7,627 bases of DNA, taken from assembly GCA_964650975.1 (NCBI GenBank), contig CAZYWA010000402.1:1-7627 (forward strand), read 5' to 3'. The translations under genes were made by a program, and so were the position numbers. Numbering within the stretch: the first letter of the stretch is position 1; each line of letters begins with the position of its first letter. The DNA is from CAZYWA01 sp964650975 [NCBI: uncultured bacterium] (GTDB lineage: Bacteria > JADJOY01). The notes beneath the pieces are model-generated. The model saw only the letters and a list, made by a program, of their open reading frames with translations. It was not told where the DNA came from and searched no databases. Positions 6,713 to 7,627 of this stretch are shown one piece after another.

Positions 6713-7450
6713 ATGCGAATTCTCACCTGGAACGTCCACAAGGGGATCGGCGGGCTCGACCGCCGTTACGACCCCGACCGCATCGTCGAGGTGATCCGCC
6801 ACCACGATCCCGACGTCGTGGCGCTGCAGGAGATCGACGAGGACGTGCCGCGATCGCGCCACCACCGCCAGGTCGACGTGATCGGCGACGCGCTGCGTCT
6901 CGAGCATCGCGCCTACGCTCCCAACGTGAAGCTGCGCCACGGCCACTACGGCAACGCCACGCTCTCCCGTTTTCCGATCGTGCAGAGCATCAACGTCGAC
7001 CTGACGCTGCCGCCCAAGAAGGCGCGCGGCGCCCTGGTGTCGGAAATCGCCGTGACGGTCCGCGAGCACCGGTTCTCGGTCCATCTGGCCAACTGGCATC
7101 TGGGGCTCTCGGGCATGGAGCGCCGCTGGCAGGTCGGGCGGCTCATGGGGGCCCAGGTCCTTCGGCATCTCGATCAGCGGAGCCGGCTGATCGTGGCTGG
7201 CGACGCCAACGACTGGTCGGGAGCGATCGGCCGGTGGCTGGTACGGAAGGCCGGCTTCACCTCGGCGACCGGGCGAGGAACGCGGCGCACCCGGACCTGG
7301 CCCGCATGGCGCCCGGTGGGCGCCCTCGATTGCGTCTACGTTCGCGGCGCGCTGCGTTTCCAGCACCACTTCGCCTCGCGCCTCAAGCTAGCGAGCCAAG
7401 CGTCCGATCATCTGCCGCTGGTGGTCGATCTGGACATCGATCCGCGGTAG
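6713..7450 (+). CDS. Endonuclease/exonuclease/phosphatase-family protein, YbhP-like
   Basis: This is a 245-residue member of the DNase I / exonuclease III / inositol-phosphatase fold. The catalytic and metal-binding landmarks are all present in order: N7 in 'TWNVHKG', E40 in 'LQEID', 'YGNATLSRFP' (79-88), H129 in 'NWHLGL', D164 and N166 in 'GDANDW', D206 in 'ALDCVYV', and S231-D232-H233 near the C-terminus. The pattern 'GDxNDW' followed by 'GRxxRT' and 'LDxxYV' is close to my memory of E. coli YbhP, which is encoded next to cardiolipin synthase ClsB. The actual substrate (nucleic acid, phospholipid head group or other phosphodiester) cannot be told from sequence. There is no signal peptide. 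The ATG is chosen because 'MRILTWN' is the usual start of the fold; no Shine-Dalgarno sequence precedes it, and the frame extends to 6533 without family-like sequence. Stem-loops follow directly after the stop. Confidence 0.9.
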   Translation: MRILTWNVHKGIGGLDRRYDPDRIVEVIRHHDPDVVALQEIDEDVPRSRHHRQVDVIGDALRLEHRAYAPNVKLRHGHYGNATLSRFPIVQSINVDLTLPPKKARGALVSEIAVTVREHRFSVHLANWHLGLSGMERRWQVGRLMGAQVLRHLDQRSRLIVAGDANDWSGAIGRWLVRKAGFTSATGRGTRRTRTWPAWRPVGALDCVYVRGALRFQHHFASRLKLASQASDHLPLVVDLDIDPR

Positions 7451-7456
7451 CTCCTC

Positions 7457-7477
7457 GGGGGGCTTTTCAAGCCCCCC
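7457..7477 (+). terminator. Perfect 9-bp stem-loop just after the YbhP-like gene
   Basis: GGGGGGCTT (7457-7465) pairs perfectly with AAGCCCCCC (7469-7477) around a TTC loop, six bases after the stop codon. Position and strength suggest a transcription end or 3' stabiliser. There is no following T-run, so a classical intrinsic terminator is not proven. Confidence 0.6.
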
Positions 7478-7478
7478 G

Positions 7479-7506
7479 CCCCGCAAAGAGCGCGGTCTTT
7501 GCGGGG
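7479..7506 (+). terminator. Second perfect stem-loop (11 bp) in tandem
   Basis: CCCCGCAAAGA (7479-7489) pairs perfectly with TCTTTGCGGGG (7496-7506) around a GCGCGG loop, one base after the first stem-loop. It could act with the first as a double terminator. It could equally be a unit of a dispersed palindromic repeat. It is followed by C-rich sequence, not T. Confidence 0.55.
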
Positions 7507-7535
7507 CCCCACCCCCAAGGCGGCTCGCTGCGCTC

Positions 7536-7558
7536 GCCGGGCGCCTCTCGGCGCCGGC
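7536..7558. repeat. Third, bulged inverted repeat in the 3' intergenic region
   Basis: GCCGGGCGCC (7536-7545) pairs with GGCGCCGGC (7550-7558) with one bulged G and a TCTC loop. Just before it lies a short direct repeat GCTCGC-TGC-GCTCGC (7523-7537). The rest of 7451-7627 contains no gene I can support. The sequence from 7457 to 7558 reads as one cluster of palindromes. Confidence 0.4.
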
Positions 7559-7627
7559 CCGAGATCCACGCGAGTGATCCTCACCCGATTCCGTGGACAC
7601 CGTGATTGTGCCGCGAATGCGGCTTGA

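Noticed and set aside
4212-6794. 860-codon open frame on the plus strand opposite the aminopeptidase gene
   Set aside because: It is antisense to a protein with complete M1 motifs. The translated sequence has the H/R/V/E/G bias of a mirrored GC-rich frame and no domain signature.
7388-7600. 70-codon minus-strand frame at the right end
   Set aside because: It runs through the three palindromes and into the antisense of the YbhP-like gene, with no ribosome-binding site and no recognisable sequence.

Overview
The window is strongly GC-rich, gene-dense bacterial chromosome. The codon third positions are mostly G or C, and because of this long open frames appear opposite the real genes. A signal-peptide-bearing beta-barrel-type protein ending in Phe indicates a Gram-negative cell with an outer membrane. 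The mix of genes would fit a high-GC proteobacterium or a related didermic lineage (a former deltaproteobacterial group, for instance). I cannot fix the taxon from these genes, and no 16S or other marker is present.

Layout, left to right. Bases 1-641 (+) hold the C-terminal part of the DNA-repair glycosylase MutY, with its iron-sulfur cluster cysteines and its Nudix-like recognition domain. Its end overlaps, tail to tail, a minus-strand gene (547-1275) for a stand-alone molybdopterin-binding-fold protein of the CinA N-terminal / FAD-synthase N-terminal type. After a 185-base spacer containing nested palindromes comes a minus-strand thiamine-diphosphate enzyme (1461-3092). Its sequence looks like the ILVBL/HACL2 (2-hydroxyacyl-CoA lyase-like) branch rather than a true acetolactate synthase. 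A predicted outer-membrane beta-barrel protein (3135-3848) lies 42 bases upstream of it, and an M1-family zinc aminopeptidase (3948-6488) 99 bases further upstream. These four minus-strand genes could be read as one unit. Nothing beyond spacing and orientation ties them functionally.

A 224-base divergent region (6489-6712) separates the aminopeptidase from a plus-strand YbhP-like endonuclease/exonuclease/phosphatase-family protein (6713-7450). That gene is followed at once by two perfect stem-loops in tandem (7457-7506) and a third, bulged one (7536-7558). The last 70 or so bases hold no gene I can support.

The functions are ordinary housekeeping and metabolic ones. I found no defence system, mobile element, CRISPR array, tRNA or rRNA, and nothing that amounts to a new multi-gene system. 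The points most worth a second look are the substrate identity of the thiamine-diphosphate enzyme, the stand-alone FLAD1-type domain, the MutY overlap tail and the clustered palindromes.
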